A stretch of DNA of 64,000 nucleotides from Prochilodus magdalenae (lineage: Eukaryota > Chordata > Actinopteri > Characiformes > Prochilodontidae): assembly GCA_024036415.1 (NCBI GenBank), contig JAMWET010005072.1:247501-311500 (forward strand). Reading direction: 5' to 3'. Below the pieces are notes generated by a model. The model ran no database searches, was not told where the DNA came from, and saw only the letters and a program-made list of their open reading frames with translations. Numbering within the stretch: the first letter of the stretch is position 1; every line of letters starts with the position of its first letter. The position numbers and the translations under genes are program-made. Below, in pieces: positions 12,287-27,200 of the stretch.

Positions 12287-15200
12287 ACACACACACATAC
12301 ACACACACTCTCACTCACTCCAACACACACACACACACACACTCTCACTCACACCAACACACACACACACACTCTCACTCACTCCAACACGCACACCCAC
12401 ACAGACACACACACACACACACCATAGACACACAATAGACACACACGCACACACACCATAGACACACGCACGCACACACACACGTGCACACTCACTCCAA
12501 CACACACACACACACACACTCACTCACTCCAACACACACACGCACGCACACACCCTATGGGATACAAATATATGTGAGGTATTTGTGCTAAGGCAACACA
12601 AAAAAGGACATACTGCACTCATATTAAAATAAATTCATCTAAATATATATATTTTTTATTCTGTATGGCATATTTGCAGTGTTTGTGCTGATACATGTAT
12701 TACACATATTTGTACATGAGAAAATGTATGTGCATATGGGATATTGCCAACATCTATGCCTAGATATAGTGTGTGTGTGTGTGTGTGTGTGTGTATGTAT
12801 ATTGCTCATACGGATATGCGTGCATATATTTATATGTATATATGGATTTATTCTGTATGGGACACTTGATATTTCTGTGCTCACACACACACAAACAGAC
12901 AGACACACACACATACACGCACACACACACACACAGGGATGTTTACAATTTCACTGCTCAGGCATTGTGGGTATTCACATATTTCACATTTATTAGCATA
13001 TGAGGACATATAGATGTCTATAGTTTTTGTTTGGAATTTTGGCAAAATATGTAAACTGACTTCCTGACTTGCTGTACCAATATTTTAAGAAACCTCACAA
13101 AGGCTCGCACCTAATGCATAGATTTTGCACTATATGTGCATGTATTTGTGCTCTGTACAGGACATCTGCAGTGTATATTGCGCTTATGTTGTATGTATGA
13201 TAAAAACATAGGCATTTTTCTTCATATGGCATTTCTTTGGAACATTGGAACATTTCTTTTCATTCCATGTGGGATTTTAAAGGGTTCTTACATTAACGCT
13301 AATGATAGCCTAAAATCCGAGACTTTGGTTTCTCTTAACATCACGTGAGGTGTTATTAGGAACTACACTCACTGAGTGAGTCCTTTGAAGGGTGAAGCGT
13401 ATGGGTGAAGCATCAGTGAGGTGTTTAAGTATTTATGGGGGTGGTTGGGAGGTGGTTGGGGGGTGTGGTAGGAGGGCCTTTTCCCTGGGTCAGGGAAAGG
13501 GTCCGCTCTCCCGCTAATACATTCCTCATGTGTGTTTCTCAGAGTGGGCGGCAGGTGCTGTACTGCGGCTGCAGATGCATGCTGAGCAGACTGTGGTTAG
13601 GCCGTGGTACTGAGAGACGCAGTCTTTGACCGTGTCAGACTTGTTTGCGTTTGTCAGAACGTACCTTAAAAAACAGGAACACTGTGTATGTGCCGTGTGG
13701 AGCTTTGGCATGAATCCGGGGGAACGCATGTCCATGCAGCTGTTTATGGGGACCAAATGTTCCCAAGATGATGTAAACATGAGCAGTTGGACTTTATTAG
13801 GGCTGACTTTGAATGTGTTTTTCCAGAAGATATACGACATGCTTTCGTTGCTGACGTTAAGAGTCGTGTTACCTGTAAACACCCTATGAAGCTTCGCTGA
13901 GGTCCTGTTGAAATACACTCATGATCAAAACAGTAGTTGCACAAATAGTTGTACCTTGAAGGAATTCACCGGGAGGAATGAAACTTGGTGCGTAGGTTTG
14001 ACATTGTGAGAGATGCCAATGTTTCGAGTTTCACACTCCGCTACACCTGTGACGTAAACAAGGACAGGCCTTATCGCCATACCTGACTGACCCAACACCC
14101 ACAAGTGTGGATATTCAGCGAGCAGCCCATGAGACACCCTGTTAGTGCCAGCACTATGGGCAGACGGCTGCACGACGCAGGACTACATGCATACAGACCG
14201 CTGTAATGACTGACCTTAACACCACGTCAACGTCGCCAAAGACTGCTTCCCAGTCATGAGTCCTGCTTTTGTCTTGGTGGAGCTGACCACGAATCCGTGT
14301 GTGGAGGCACCGTGGTCAGCACCAAGATGAACGGTTTGTTGTCACACATCCAGAAGGCCTGTTGTCACTCCACCTCCACCCCTACCGCACCATCTGCAGT
14401 GAGAATATTCAAGCTGCATGGGATGGATTATCACAGGACACCATTAGGAACCTCTACAGACTGAGACGTCTGTCATGTTGAGTTAGCAGACGGCTGCATG
14501 ACGCAGGACTACATGCACACAGGTCGCTATAATGACTGACCTTAACACCACGCCAACATCGCCAAAGACTGCTATGGTGTTGTGGCGGAATGGCAGCGGA
14601 TCATCTGTTGTCCTGATTTTGTCTTGGTGGAGATGGCAAACGAGTCTGTGTGTTAATGCACCATGGTCAGTGCCAGGATGAACGGTTGGGTGGTGCGTGT
14701 CGCATGTCCAGGCGGTTGTTGTATTTCATTAAGTTTAAACCTCAGGCAGAGAACAACTGCTCTCAGAATGACACATACTGTCTGATGTAACCTGCATGCC
14801 AAAGTCACCAAGGCTCCCATAATCTTGCCTCTCGTGGGGACCTGTCGTTGGCTACTCCACCCCCATTCACTGTTATCAGAAGTAGTCCGATGGGAAACAA
14901 GCACAGCCCTACTCTCTTTTTGCTCGGGTTGGCCTACTAAAGGCATCTGCATATAGCTGAAAACCCAGGATGGGGGTGGGTATGGTTGTGGTGTTGTGCC
15001 CATGCACACCTCAGGGACTCTGCTCAGACCATGCAAGCTTAACAGGACGGCCCTCCTGAAAAGGCGAGCTATGGAATCCCCTAATGACGACCTGGATGCA
15101 GTTTCAAAGGGTTGAGGGAAGTTTTGAGGATGTATTTACAGAAAAGATTTGGGTGACTATTGACTTCAAGTGTGCGTTTGCACTGTTGGCCTCATCCAGT

Positions 15201-18200
15201 ATTAAACAGACAACATTTGGACATCAATCATGTTTTGACTGCTCGACTACATATAGAATAGCTGGACAATGGAATCCGTTTGAGTTGAACCTCAATGCAT
15301 GTTAAAGTAGCCTGTGTTATAGGAAAGACAAGGCATGCTACTACAGTCTTAGCTCCATCCTTTTATTGGAACCCTAGACCACAACACAGAAATTCCTTCA
15401 GTCACCTCTTTCTTTGAGCCCATCTAGGTGTATCTGCATCAGTAGGTTCCTTGCATTTCATGGCTGTGAACAGGACCCTGCTTTCCCTTTTAAAGTACAT
15501 CTGGAAGAGATGCTTGTCGGCTAGAAGGGAGGGAGGCACTTGTCTTTGTCAGTTTCAGTGAGGCCTCGTTGCGTGCTTCTGGAATTTGTGTTAAAATGTA
15601 ATGGCTGCCACAACTGACTGGACCCAACACCAACAATGCTGCGTAATAAAATACGATTTAAAGAGCCCATATGGAAAACCACAACTATTTCTTTTGCTTG
15701 CATGCACTAGCAGAGTTCCAACTGCGTAAATAAATGCAAGACATACGTTTTTTTTACATGTTGTTTTTGAACTGATGATCATAGGTGTGATGTCACAGCC
15801 ACGAACATGTTATGATCTGATTGTCTACTCAGCCTACAGCAGTTTAGCTTCTGCAGACGGCCACTTGTCAAAAGAGTAGTTGCACAAACAGTTACACCCA
15901 GAAGGAAACAACCAACAGAAATGACTGCCCTTAACCTAGGGTTGCCACCCATCCCGTAAAATATGGAATCGTCCTTTATTTGACAAATAAATGTTGCGTC
16001 CTATATCGGTTAATTTCCGTTATTTATTCCGTATTTCCGTCAATGTCCGATACATACACACACACACACACATATATGATTTATCACACTTTCCCCCAAA
16101 CACCCAAAAACCCGTCCCCACCCCACCCCGCCCCTGGACTTAGCTAAAAAATGGGACGTCATTTGTTTTGTATTTCGAACACATGTGAGACACACATGGC
16201 CACGCCCACCACCCCCAACCCTCGTCCTTTATTTTCATTTCTGAAAGGTGGCAACCCTACCTTAACCCCACATCAACCTTGACTGTAATGGTGTCGTGCC
16301 AGACTGTCATGGAGTGGCTCAGAATGGCAGCGGGTCATCTTCAGTGACGAGTCCCGCTTTAGTCTTGGTGGAGACGCCCAACGAATCCGTGTATGGAGGC
16401 ACCGTGGTCAGCGCCAACATAAGGGGTTTGTTATCACGCATCACATGTCCAGAAGGTCTGGTGTCACTCCACCTCCACCCCTACCGCACCACCTGCATGA
16501 CCTGTTTGAGAATATTCAAGCTGCATGGGATGGATTATCACAGGACACCATTAGGAACCTCTACAGCTCCATACCGAGACGTCTGGCATGGTGTGTTAGC
16601 AAACATGGCGGCCGGACACCATACTGAGAGACAGACATCATCATTTTTGATGAGGAGTATATTAGAGCAGAGGATTTATAAAACACTGTTCTGTTCCTGA
16701 AGCAAGATGATCATTGCAAAATGCTTGCTTTCTGCACCAGATAATGCAAATCCCTTATTAACTGTCCGTATCCAGGTCTGCACACGTTAGGAGGAACCTC
16801 TGGAAATGTTAAGCTGAGACGCCACAAAGTTTATCTGACTGGTCTTACATTCCTGTACTGTGTTATCCAGAGTTCAAAATAACAGCCCATGGCTGACCCA
16901 AGGCTTGTATTGTATTCCAATATTAGCTTCCCATAAGAATATAACACATGTACACTGTTATTGATTGAAACACTCAGCTCAGGATCACTTCCCAACAGCT
17001 CTGGATCTGATGATGAAAACACGCTGAGGGTTGATGCTTTGCATCGGACTGTGCCAGGTTACAGTTGTTTGTTGTGGGCCTTAACCGCTTAGCTAATCCA
17101 GAAACTATGAACCACAATGAATCCAGAGGGGAAGCCTTTTATTATCGCTCATTCAGAAACGGGTAGAAAGCCAGCCAGCTATAACGTGAGATGTGGCACA
17201 GTCAAGCCAATTAAGGATGTGTGTGGGTCCATGGTTGTCAAAACACTGACCAAAATAACACCCTCCTCACGATCACCAAAGATTTCTGGTGTTGAAGTAA
17301 CGGCTGTTAGCGAGCTGGTGGACTGCCAAGCATTTATCTGCATTTTCCATAACTCCAAAAAGCTTTTATTTACATGTCTGCATAATAAAATGTCTCATAT
17401 GGATGTAGTTATGCACTGTTCCGAACAGGGCCGCGTCTGGCGCACAACAACCTCACACCCCTCAGTAATGTCCTAGCTGTGGTGTCTGTGCAGCTCTCCG
17501 TCTCGGAAAATTGGCCATGTGCTAGAAACCATCTGGTCAAGGAGACAAATGTCCTTCTTTGCTTTCCTCCACCTGAGAATGAAACTGCGGAGGTTTTTGG
17601 AGACTTTGCTGTCTGAAGCCACGGTTTAGCTAATAAATAGATGAGGAGATATTTTGTATATATATATATACAGATAGAGATATTTATCTATTTATCTATT
17701 TATTTATTTATTATTATTTTTAATTATCCTTTATATTTTTGGCATGCTTTGGCGTTAAACTCCAGGCTGTTGATAAAGAACGTTATTTTGGTGTACGTCA
17801 TTGTATAACTCCTCTTTAATTAAAGGCGTACCTATGTGACTGTATTAGAACACCCATTGTAGCTTCTTGCTACTTCATGCAGCCACTGCAGTTGGAGAGG
17901 CTTTAGACCTGTAAATAACCAGTTTGGGTTAGCTTGAAGATGTGCACAGGGGCTCCCTGTGCTAGTCCGTGCTTGGCTACTGGGTAGTGCAGTGTTAGTA
18001 GTACATGAATGATCAAGTAGTACATACGCTCATCATCAACAGACAAGTTGCTAAGGAGTGCACCCAGAAAGAATCAACCGACAGGCAAGAAAGTCCTGCT
18101 TTGGTCTTGGTGGAGACGACCAACGAATCCGTGTGTGGAGGCACCGTGGTCAGCACCAAGATGAACAGTTTGTTGTCACACGTCCAGAAGGTGTGGTGTC

Positions 18201-21200
18201 CCTCCACCTCCACCCCTACCGCACCATCTGCAGGAACTGTGTGGGGATATTCAAGCTGCATGGGATGGATTATCACAGGACACCATTAGGAATCTCTACA
18301 GCGAGACGTCTGGCATGTAGCATTAGCAAACTGAGAGACAGACTTCTGTATGTGTAGCTCAATAAATATTGATCATATCAGTCTACATTTATCATCAGTT
18401 ATTGTTCCTGGTCACCTTTATCCTCCTTCCCAACAGCACAACACTCCCACACCTCCATCTGGGTGCAGCTGTTCTTTTTTTATGATGATTGAACTTATTT
18501 TCTCGCAGTTAGTTGCTGTCATTTACTCCATACAATTCGTTTGTACCGTCTGGTTGAAAATTCTAGTGTACTTATTTTAGTAAAGAGACAAGTGATAAGA
18601 GAATACGGGGCGTTACCCACAATTCCTAGCAAGTTAGTTTATTCTTGTTCATTATTGCAGGTGAGTGAAAATCTTAGGTGAGTAGTGCCTTGTAGTACTT
18701 AAATACCAGATCAGACACAGCAGTGCTGCTGGAGTGTTTAGACACTGTGTCCACTCACTGTCCACTCTATTAGACACTCCTACCTTGCTGGTCCACCTTG
18801 TAGATGGACAGTCAGTGACGATAGCTCATCTGCTGCTGCACAGTGCAGAGTTGTTCAACCTCTAGTCCTTCATCAGTGCCCACAGGATGCTGCCCACAGG
18901 ACACTGCCCATGGGTGGCTGTTGGCTGGATACTTTTGGTTTGTGGCACACCAGCACAACACACACTGACACACCACCACCACATCAGTGTCACTGCAGTG
19001 CTGAGAATGATCCACCACCCACATAATACCTGCTCTGTGGTGGTCCTGTGGGGGTCCTGACCATTGAAGAACAGGGTAATACAGCATACATAGAGACAGA
19101 TGGACTACAGTCTGTACCTGTTGAACTACAGAGTGTCCTATATGGTCAGTGGAGCTGATAAGATGGACAGTGTAGTTTTAATGTAGCGGCTGATTGGTGT
19201 TAATCACTGCTGATATATTTCCAAAATGGAAATAGTCAAAACATGCTCCACTTTTAATGTAAGTCAATGGAACCAGACATTTTTGGAAGCCATTTACATA
19301 CATCGTCCTATACGGTGTCTCACAACCAGCCAGTAGAACCTCCTTTAGGAGGTCAGTGTTGTATGTCCTGGGGTAGCACTGGGCCATTCTAGCACAGTAC
19401 AAACCCCAAACCCCAAGCAAAGTGAGTCCATCTCTAATCATCACCAGAGTCTGTTTATTTGAGGAGTAAACTGTTTACTTCATCAGGTTACGACTGTCCG
19501 TCATGGAGTATCGTCCCCTATGTTGTTACTTCATCCATTAAGATGAGTTTTATTGCTGCACCATGTTTAAGTCTTACATCCGAGCACCAATGGCTCTCAT
19601 ATTCAGTTTCTCACTGACTCAACCCTTCTCCTCCGCAAACACACCTCATGTTCTCCGACCTCAGCAAACCTTCTCGAAAAAGAACTTTCCATTTCCTGCA
19701 GTTCGCTGGATGTCTCCTCCATCAAACCAAACATCCTGCCACTTTTACTAGTTTTGATACTTTTGAAGGCTGTTTCTGTTAATCCAGCCGTGCTGGGTTT
19801 TGAAAGTACGTCTGGGGCATGTTTTCGGAGGGGATGGCGGCCGCCCAGGCCTCCTTTTCCTCGGCGAAGCCAGCAGTGTTAACAGCAGTTCCGTGCCCTG
19901 CCCAGGTTAGGCTCCGAGGCACCTGCATAGCCGTGCCTGTCTGGGGAAAAAAAAAAAAAAGTGCAGGCTCCGGGCATTCCAGCAGGTCCCTTTAGCTGTT
20001 TTCCTGCAGCACTAGCACTTTGGCTCCAATAAGCCTTAGTTCTGGAGGACCGGCCTAAACAGCTTTCCTGCACTCCATCCGACTGCTCCACAGCACACAA
20101 ACACCAGGGCTGGAAAATTACAGCCCTATCAGCTGAATTTAATTCAGTGGAAGGTGAACTAGGGCCAGCAGACTTAAAGGAACACTCTCGTATTGTTCCC
20201 ACCCTCATCTCCATCTTCTGTGCCTGTATTGTGTGGTTGATTACCACAGACAGTAATTTCAGCGTGTGTTTTCCTCTACTTAGCAGAAGAACAGAAAACT
20301 CATTGACTTGGAACCTGTTTAAAAGAGGAGAGATTGGGCCAGAGCTGAAGCAAGGGTCTAAAAATGCTCGACGGTTCCTTGTATTGATGTTACTCCAACA
20401 CTTTTCAGATTGTGATTGCCGAGCCTGGCTTTGATCATGTTAAATTCCTCCATAACGAACATTTAAAGGTGCCAAAGACATTTATTCAGTATTCAAACTG
20501 TTCCCTGATGTTCTACATGGAGGGTGGTGTGACTTTGGTCAGGGTGAACAATGACCAGATGCAGTTTTACATGCCCTTTTAACACCCTGTGATTTGGCCC
20601 TACAGTGAAACAAGCTGAGTTCATTTTTTGTTGAGTCCATGAATAATTTGATGAGCTCTGCTCTGATTGGCTGGTTTAAAGTGTGACACCACAATGATCA
20701 AACAGACACAACATGTGCAAACAGGCAAAATAAAATGAGCCTCCATGTTAATAGTCTTGGCCCTCTTCCTCTTTAGCTAGCTATGCTAATTCTAGTTAGC
20801 TTGGAGCTTGCTAGTAGCTAATGTTACCTATACTAGCTAACGGGTTTCTATCTGGACGTCATCACACAGTTGATTAAAGTTGTTCCCTCACTATGGAACT
20901 CCCAGTTTGGGGTGATCTCCTTAAACAGGCAGACACGGATACAATCACACAGCATGGCTGCTACTTACAGGCTGCTGTTGGGGGTGTGATGCTAATAAAG
21001 GTGGAAGTGCTCCTCTCTTCAGTCTGTTCATGGGTAAACCAGGTTGGAGAAACTGTCCCGAGGGAAATGTGTGGACTCTGAATTGAAGTTGGACAGGAAG
21101 CTGTGGCTGTTGAAGCAAGCTATTCGCCAGCTTGTTCAGCTGATTTTCTGCTCCACCTTAAATGGTATCCCAGGTATGTTCTGCAGCCTGTCCAGTGCAG

Positions 21201-24200
21201 TACCTGGGCGGACGTCCTCTTTTCAGGATGAACTATTAAGAATACTATGTGTGCCGTTGACCCACGTCTGTATCAAAAGAAATGCCTTGCATTTAATTGG
21301 CTTAACAAGGCCATGTGACATCACGACTCGTCTATCAGCTAACCGCAGGTCAGCCCTCTAAATGCTAGTCAATTTGTAGGTTCCCTACTCATCCACCGTC
21401 ATCCATTCCACCCAATTTGGTGACTAAAGCAATCCTTTATGTGTTATTAAGGTTGGGTTATGATTTTAGCTCTGTGGATATTAACCTAATGGACCAGAAC
21501 ATTCAACTAAGAAGCAGGTGACTAGGAAGCAACTTCAGAATAGCTGTTTCCTATTTGTCTACATAGTCGGACATTTGCATTGCTGTCGCTCTCTTGTTGT
21601 TGTATGCAAATGTTGGAGGCATGATAAAAGGTAGTAAAGGCTGTTCTGAAACAGGATTTTGGAATCTGCCCATTTCTCCATCCTGATTTGGATTTGTAGG
21701 CGGAACAACTGTTTGGGGTTCCAGGTATGAGAGTGCTAGGTAATGAATTAATTCTATGGCTCTCTAAATAGCTGGGCTACTCACCATTCCTCCATCAAGC
21801 CTCCATGACTTTGATGGCGAGCGTTGTCTCCCACCACAGTCCAGATCTAATCTGAAAACGTATCACCTTACACAACCTGCCTCAAGCCTAAACTTCTCCT
21901 CTATTAAACTCTCACTTGTGTCACTCCATTTGTGTACTCCTGTGTACTGAAAACTGTAAGCGCACTGCACTATATAAGAATAGTATTAGTATTATAATCA
22001 GCAAATGAGCTGCCATCAATGGGCCTTGGCATGGATTGCACAAGTCTCTGGAACTGTACTGGGAGGAACACCATTCCTACAAAGACGTTTACCCAGGTGG
22101 TGTTTTAATAATGTGGTGAAGAGGGCTGTTTTATGTTTCATACATACTACCTGTACATGACAGGAGCAACATGGTGGTGTGACTTCTTACAGCTTGTGTT
22201 GGCCAAATGGATAAACACTCAATTCATTTGGTTTGCTCAATAAAACAAGTAACAAGTAATTTAGCCACAACGCGGTAGAGCTTTCATGTAGCTGAACACC
22301 ACCAGACCAGGTCTCCAAGAAATAGAGTGGTCCAGAAGGAGGCCGGGAAAGTTCCTAGCTGCAGAGGGGTGAAGCACAGATGGCCAGTCAGCTAAACACC
22401 ACTGGTCCAAGCAACCATGAAGCTACGATGTAGCATACTTTAGGCAGCCAGTCCAAAAGGCCTTCTAGTGCTGCTCATGCATGTAGCCGAACACTAGCAA
22501 TCCAGGCTGCATTATAGCTGTGATGCACCGTCACAAGAGCTTTGAAGAGGGCTTTGAGTCACCTTTCGGCTGCTACCTCAGTGGATTTGATTGCAAACTC
22601 CCAAACCAGCAAGGCTACATCAACATACACCAAGAATACACAACACAAGACTATCTGATGTAAAGCGGCGCCCATGTTGGGCCAGTATACTTACAACAGT
22701 ACACACACATTCCATTTCCACAGGTGCTTCCATTAGTGTTCAGCTGGGATGAGACGTTCAGGTCATACGACCCTTTTCATTCACATTACAACCACTCATT
22801 GACCCCTAGGGCTTACTGGCTGGGGAAGAGACGGCTCACACTAGGAGGGAAATATTTCATCATGGGATAAAGATGGCCGATCAGCCATAACTTTGCACTG
22901 TGTAACGAATGGAAGTATGGTGTTAGGTGGGTGCTCTCGTAGAGAGGTGGATACTTAGCTTCCATGAAGAGACACGCAGCGAACAGTTCGTGAAGGGGCT
23001 TCGGAGCCAGTTTAATAAACAATGAGAGCACCGAGACTTCACTCGTCACAAGTTCCCAGATAACACCAGTTGGAGAACCCAGGCTACAACCTAGTACAGT
23101 TAACCACACGCACATTCTCTCCCGCGCTTTCCTCCACACTCTACATTATTCGCTCCGGCTCTTCACCGTGCCTTAAAGTGACCGTTACAACTGACTTTCA
23201 GACAAGTGGGCCCAAACCATGCCAGACCAAACAGCTCCCTACATTGACGAAGACGGTGAAGGATGTTTCTCCAACCATCTCACTATTTCTTTATATCCCT
23301 GTAGACCAGCTCAACCAAACTCTCACCACCATGTTTCTTTGTAATGAGTGATTTAGGCACTGCAGCTATACTATAACATATGAAGATGGATAGTTATGGC
23401 TGGCATGTACAAATAAGTCCCACATCATCATATTTTTAACGTCACCTGTTTGTAGATAACCCAATGCTAAATACAGATACTACTACAGATCCACAAATAC
23501 AAGTCCCAATCTTACTAAAACTAAAGAACTCACTGAAGTTTTAATTAGCCCTGAAGGCAGCCATATATTTTGGTACCAGCAAGACTATAGCGAGCTGTTT
23601 CACTCAAACAAGCCCCACAAGGCCCCTCTTTGGCATCTGTTGAGTGTCCCTTGGCCCAGTTCAGTCAGAGCAGCAGAGTCCAGAACCTGACATTGTTCTA
23701 ACATACAATGTGTTTGTATAACAAGCTCACGCTGTGCCATTTCTATGTATCATGGGTTTCTTCATCTGACAGTTAGCCCATGCATTTTCTTGAAAAAAAA
23801 AAAGAAACTGTAAGTGGTATATTATCCCGAGGAACTAAAAACACAAACTCTGAAAAACATACCCCTCTCTCTGATTTCAGCGGAATCGTAATAGCATGCA
23901 TCGTGTGCCAACTATGACCTCACGCTTGCAAACGAGCCCAAGTCAAATGGTTTGTGTCATGGAGGGTATAATGGGCAAAGAGGGATTACCACATTTTGTC
24001 TTCTGGGCTGTGATTTATGGGCTCGGTGATAGAGTGTGCGTATCGCTCCCCTAGATGGGTTTATGTTTCATACGATTGACCATAATTTCCAATGGCACTT
24101 CTCAGCTCTCCTCACCTTCTCTCTCTCTCTTTTGCAGAGAGCTATGGTGGCTACGAGAACCAGCTCTTCAAAGGTAGGAGCCTCACTTCCCTTATGGTTT

Positions 24201-27200
24201 TCTTGTATATTGCTCATTTGAATTCCATAGATTTTCAAAGGGTTAATAGGTAAAAGGATAAAAGGTTAAATGGAGGCGTAGACATTTGGCCTGTTTTAAA
24301 ACATTAAAGCCGACATTGGGATCCATTGATAATCCAGTGCTTTTAGTTTGTTGGAGAAGTTGAATGGGGAAAGAATGCATAACAAATGCATACACAGCAA
24401 CTGTTGCTAGGAACATTGGCCCAAAAAATTAAAAAACAACCAAACTGTAGCGCACTCAAGTTTTCCCAAAATACCTACATTTAAAGTGCACTGTTAATTA
24501 TCACCAGTATATGCCATATGTCATAGGAAACACCTGAAGTAACAGCTGAATCACTTAGAAGCACCCTAGCAACAATCTGGAATACCACTGCAACCACCTA
24601 GCAACTGCCTTACAACCAAATGAACCTACAAGCAACATACTTGCAAACACCCAGAGTACCATAACAACCCTATAGCAATCCTCTTTCAACTACCTAGAAT
24701 ACCAGAGCAACCACCTAGCAACTGCCTTACAACCAAATGACTCAACAAGGCAACACACTTGCAACCACCCAGAGTACCATAACAACCCTATAGCAATTCT
24801 CTTTCAACTACCTAGAATACCAGAGCAACTACCTAGCAACAAACGTGCAACCACCCCATAGCAACCCCTTAGCAACTCTTTCAACTCTAGAAACCAAGCA
24901 ACCACAGTTGCAACTGCCTTACAACAAAAAGCCACGCAACCCAACCAGCAACACACTTGCAACCACCCAAAATATCATAGCAACCCCATAGCAATTCTCT
25001 TTCAACTACCTAGAATACCAGAGCAACCACCTAGCAACAACCATGCAACCACCCAGAATACCATACAACCCAACAAGCAATACACTTTTAATTACCTAGA
25101 ACAACATTGAAACCATCTAGACTACTATTGAACTCAACAAGCAACACACTTACAATCACCCAAAAAGTCACACAACCCAACAAGCAACACACTTGCAACC
25201 ACCCAAAATATCATAGCATAGCAACCCCTTAGCAATTCTCTTTCAACTACCTAGAATACCGGAGCAACCACCTAGCAACTGCCTTACAACCAACTGATTC
25301 AAAAAGGCAACACATTTGCAACCACCCAGAGTACCATAACAACCCTATAGCAATCCTCTTCCAACTACCGAGAATACCTGAGCAACCACCTAGCAACAAA
25401 CGTGCAACCACCCAGAATACCATAGAACCCAACAAGCATCACTACCTGCAATACCAACCACCCAACAACAATCCTGTAACCATCCAGAATGGCAACACCC
25501 TTGCAACCATCCTGAATACAACAGAACCCAACAGGCGACACACTTGCAACCACCCAGAATACCACAGAAACCAACAAGCAACACACTTGCAACGAGCCGG
25601 AATACCACAGAAACCAACAAGCAACATACATGCCACCACCTAGAATGCCACAGAACCCAACAGGCGACACACTTGCAACCACCTAGAATGCCACAGAAAC
25701 CAACAAGCAACACACTTGCAACCACCCAGAATGCCACAGAAACCAACAAACACACTTGCAACCAGCCAGAATGCCACAGAAACCAACAAGCAACACACTG
25801 CCCCAACCAAGAATGCCACAGAAACCAAAAGGCAACACACTGCTACCACCCAGAATGCCACATAACCCAACAAGCAACACACTTGCAACCAGCCAGAATG
25901 CCACACAACCCAACAAGCAACACACTGCTACCACCCAGAATGCCACAGAAACCAAAAAGCAACACACTTGCAACCAGCCAGAATACCAGAGCAACTGCCT
26001 TAAAATACCAGTACAACCGTCTGAACTCCTTTACAATACCAGCACATTCAAATCTAGCAGTAACACCTAAGAACACATTTGTGAGGTCTGGGTAGAAAAG
26101 GCCACATGCGTAGCAGCACCAGTAATGCCCAATATCACAGCAACATCAGGGTTCACTCTTAGACTGTTCATTTATGTCCAGCTGGATTTATATGACCACT
26201 TCAGCTGTTAATCTGACATCAGAGATTTTGCAATATAATGTCATTTAGTCAATCTGCACTCCATCTATGAAATTTATAGTCATGGTTCATTTATCTTCAT
26301 GTGCGATCTCTATTTACAGAGGAGGACCTGACTGGAGAAGAGGAAGAGATGCCTCCCTTTAGAGGTTTGAGCAGCTCATTTCTCTATGAGATCACCATCC
26401 TTTCCCAACCCAAACCATTACAAATGATTTACCTTATAAACTCTTCCGCTGATAACAGTGTGAGAGCCAATGTGCACAATGTGTGAACTTAGAAACCAAA
26501 ACAAACCACAGTCAAACCAAATGTGTGAGCATGAGAATCAGGAAGCAAATGGTTTTGGTTTCCTCAGACAGACTCCTTTGTGTTTGTGGGGAAATGCACT
26601 GTGTGTGTGAGTGAGTCAATATATATTTGACACTGCAGAGCTGTTTACGTGAACTCATCCTACATCTGTTTTGAATATTGCTGTGCTGCACTCTGTACAT
26701 TCTTAAAAGCTGCAATCAACACGTCTTGAAAAAGACAGAGACCACCGAAGAAATCTACAGGGATATATTGCCCACACTTCCGAAGTTCGGTCTTAGAAGT
26801 TGCATTTTCTGCTTCGGTTCCCAACCTGTCCTTCAGAAACAAGAGCAACCTCCTCATCCCTTTTCATGCCTTTCAATCGTAGATGAAGCTGAAATCACCT
26901 TTTTTGGCCAGCGTTTACATTTTCACTTTAAATGGAGCAGCAGCTACATTCTGGCGCCTTAGCTTCTTATATACATTTTTCTGTTCCACCTTAAATGATG
27001 TAGCAGTGACATTTAGATGCCTTAGGTTCCTGTTTGAATTTTTCAGTCCCACCTTAAAAGGCACAGCAGTTACATTCTGGAACCTTAGCTTCTTGTTTGA
27101 ATATCTCTGTTCCACCTTAAATGAAGCAGTAGCTACATTCTGGAAGCTTAGCTTCTTGTCTGAATATTTCTGTTCCACCTTAAATGAAGCAGTAGCTACA

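Noticed and set aside
11691..12461. 256-codon and overlapping 182- and 126-codon frames rich in Thr-His
   Set aside because: They are translations of CA repeats.
25544..26095. 183-codon frame and minus-strand cysteine-rich frames
   Set aside because: They are translations of the 42-bp minisatellite; the period is a multiple of three.
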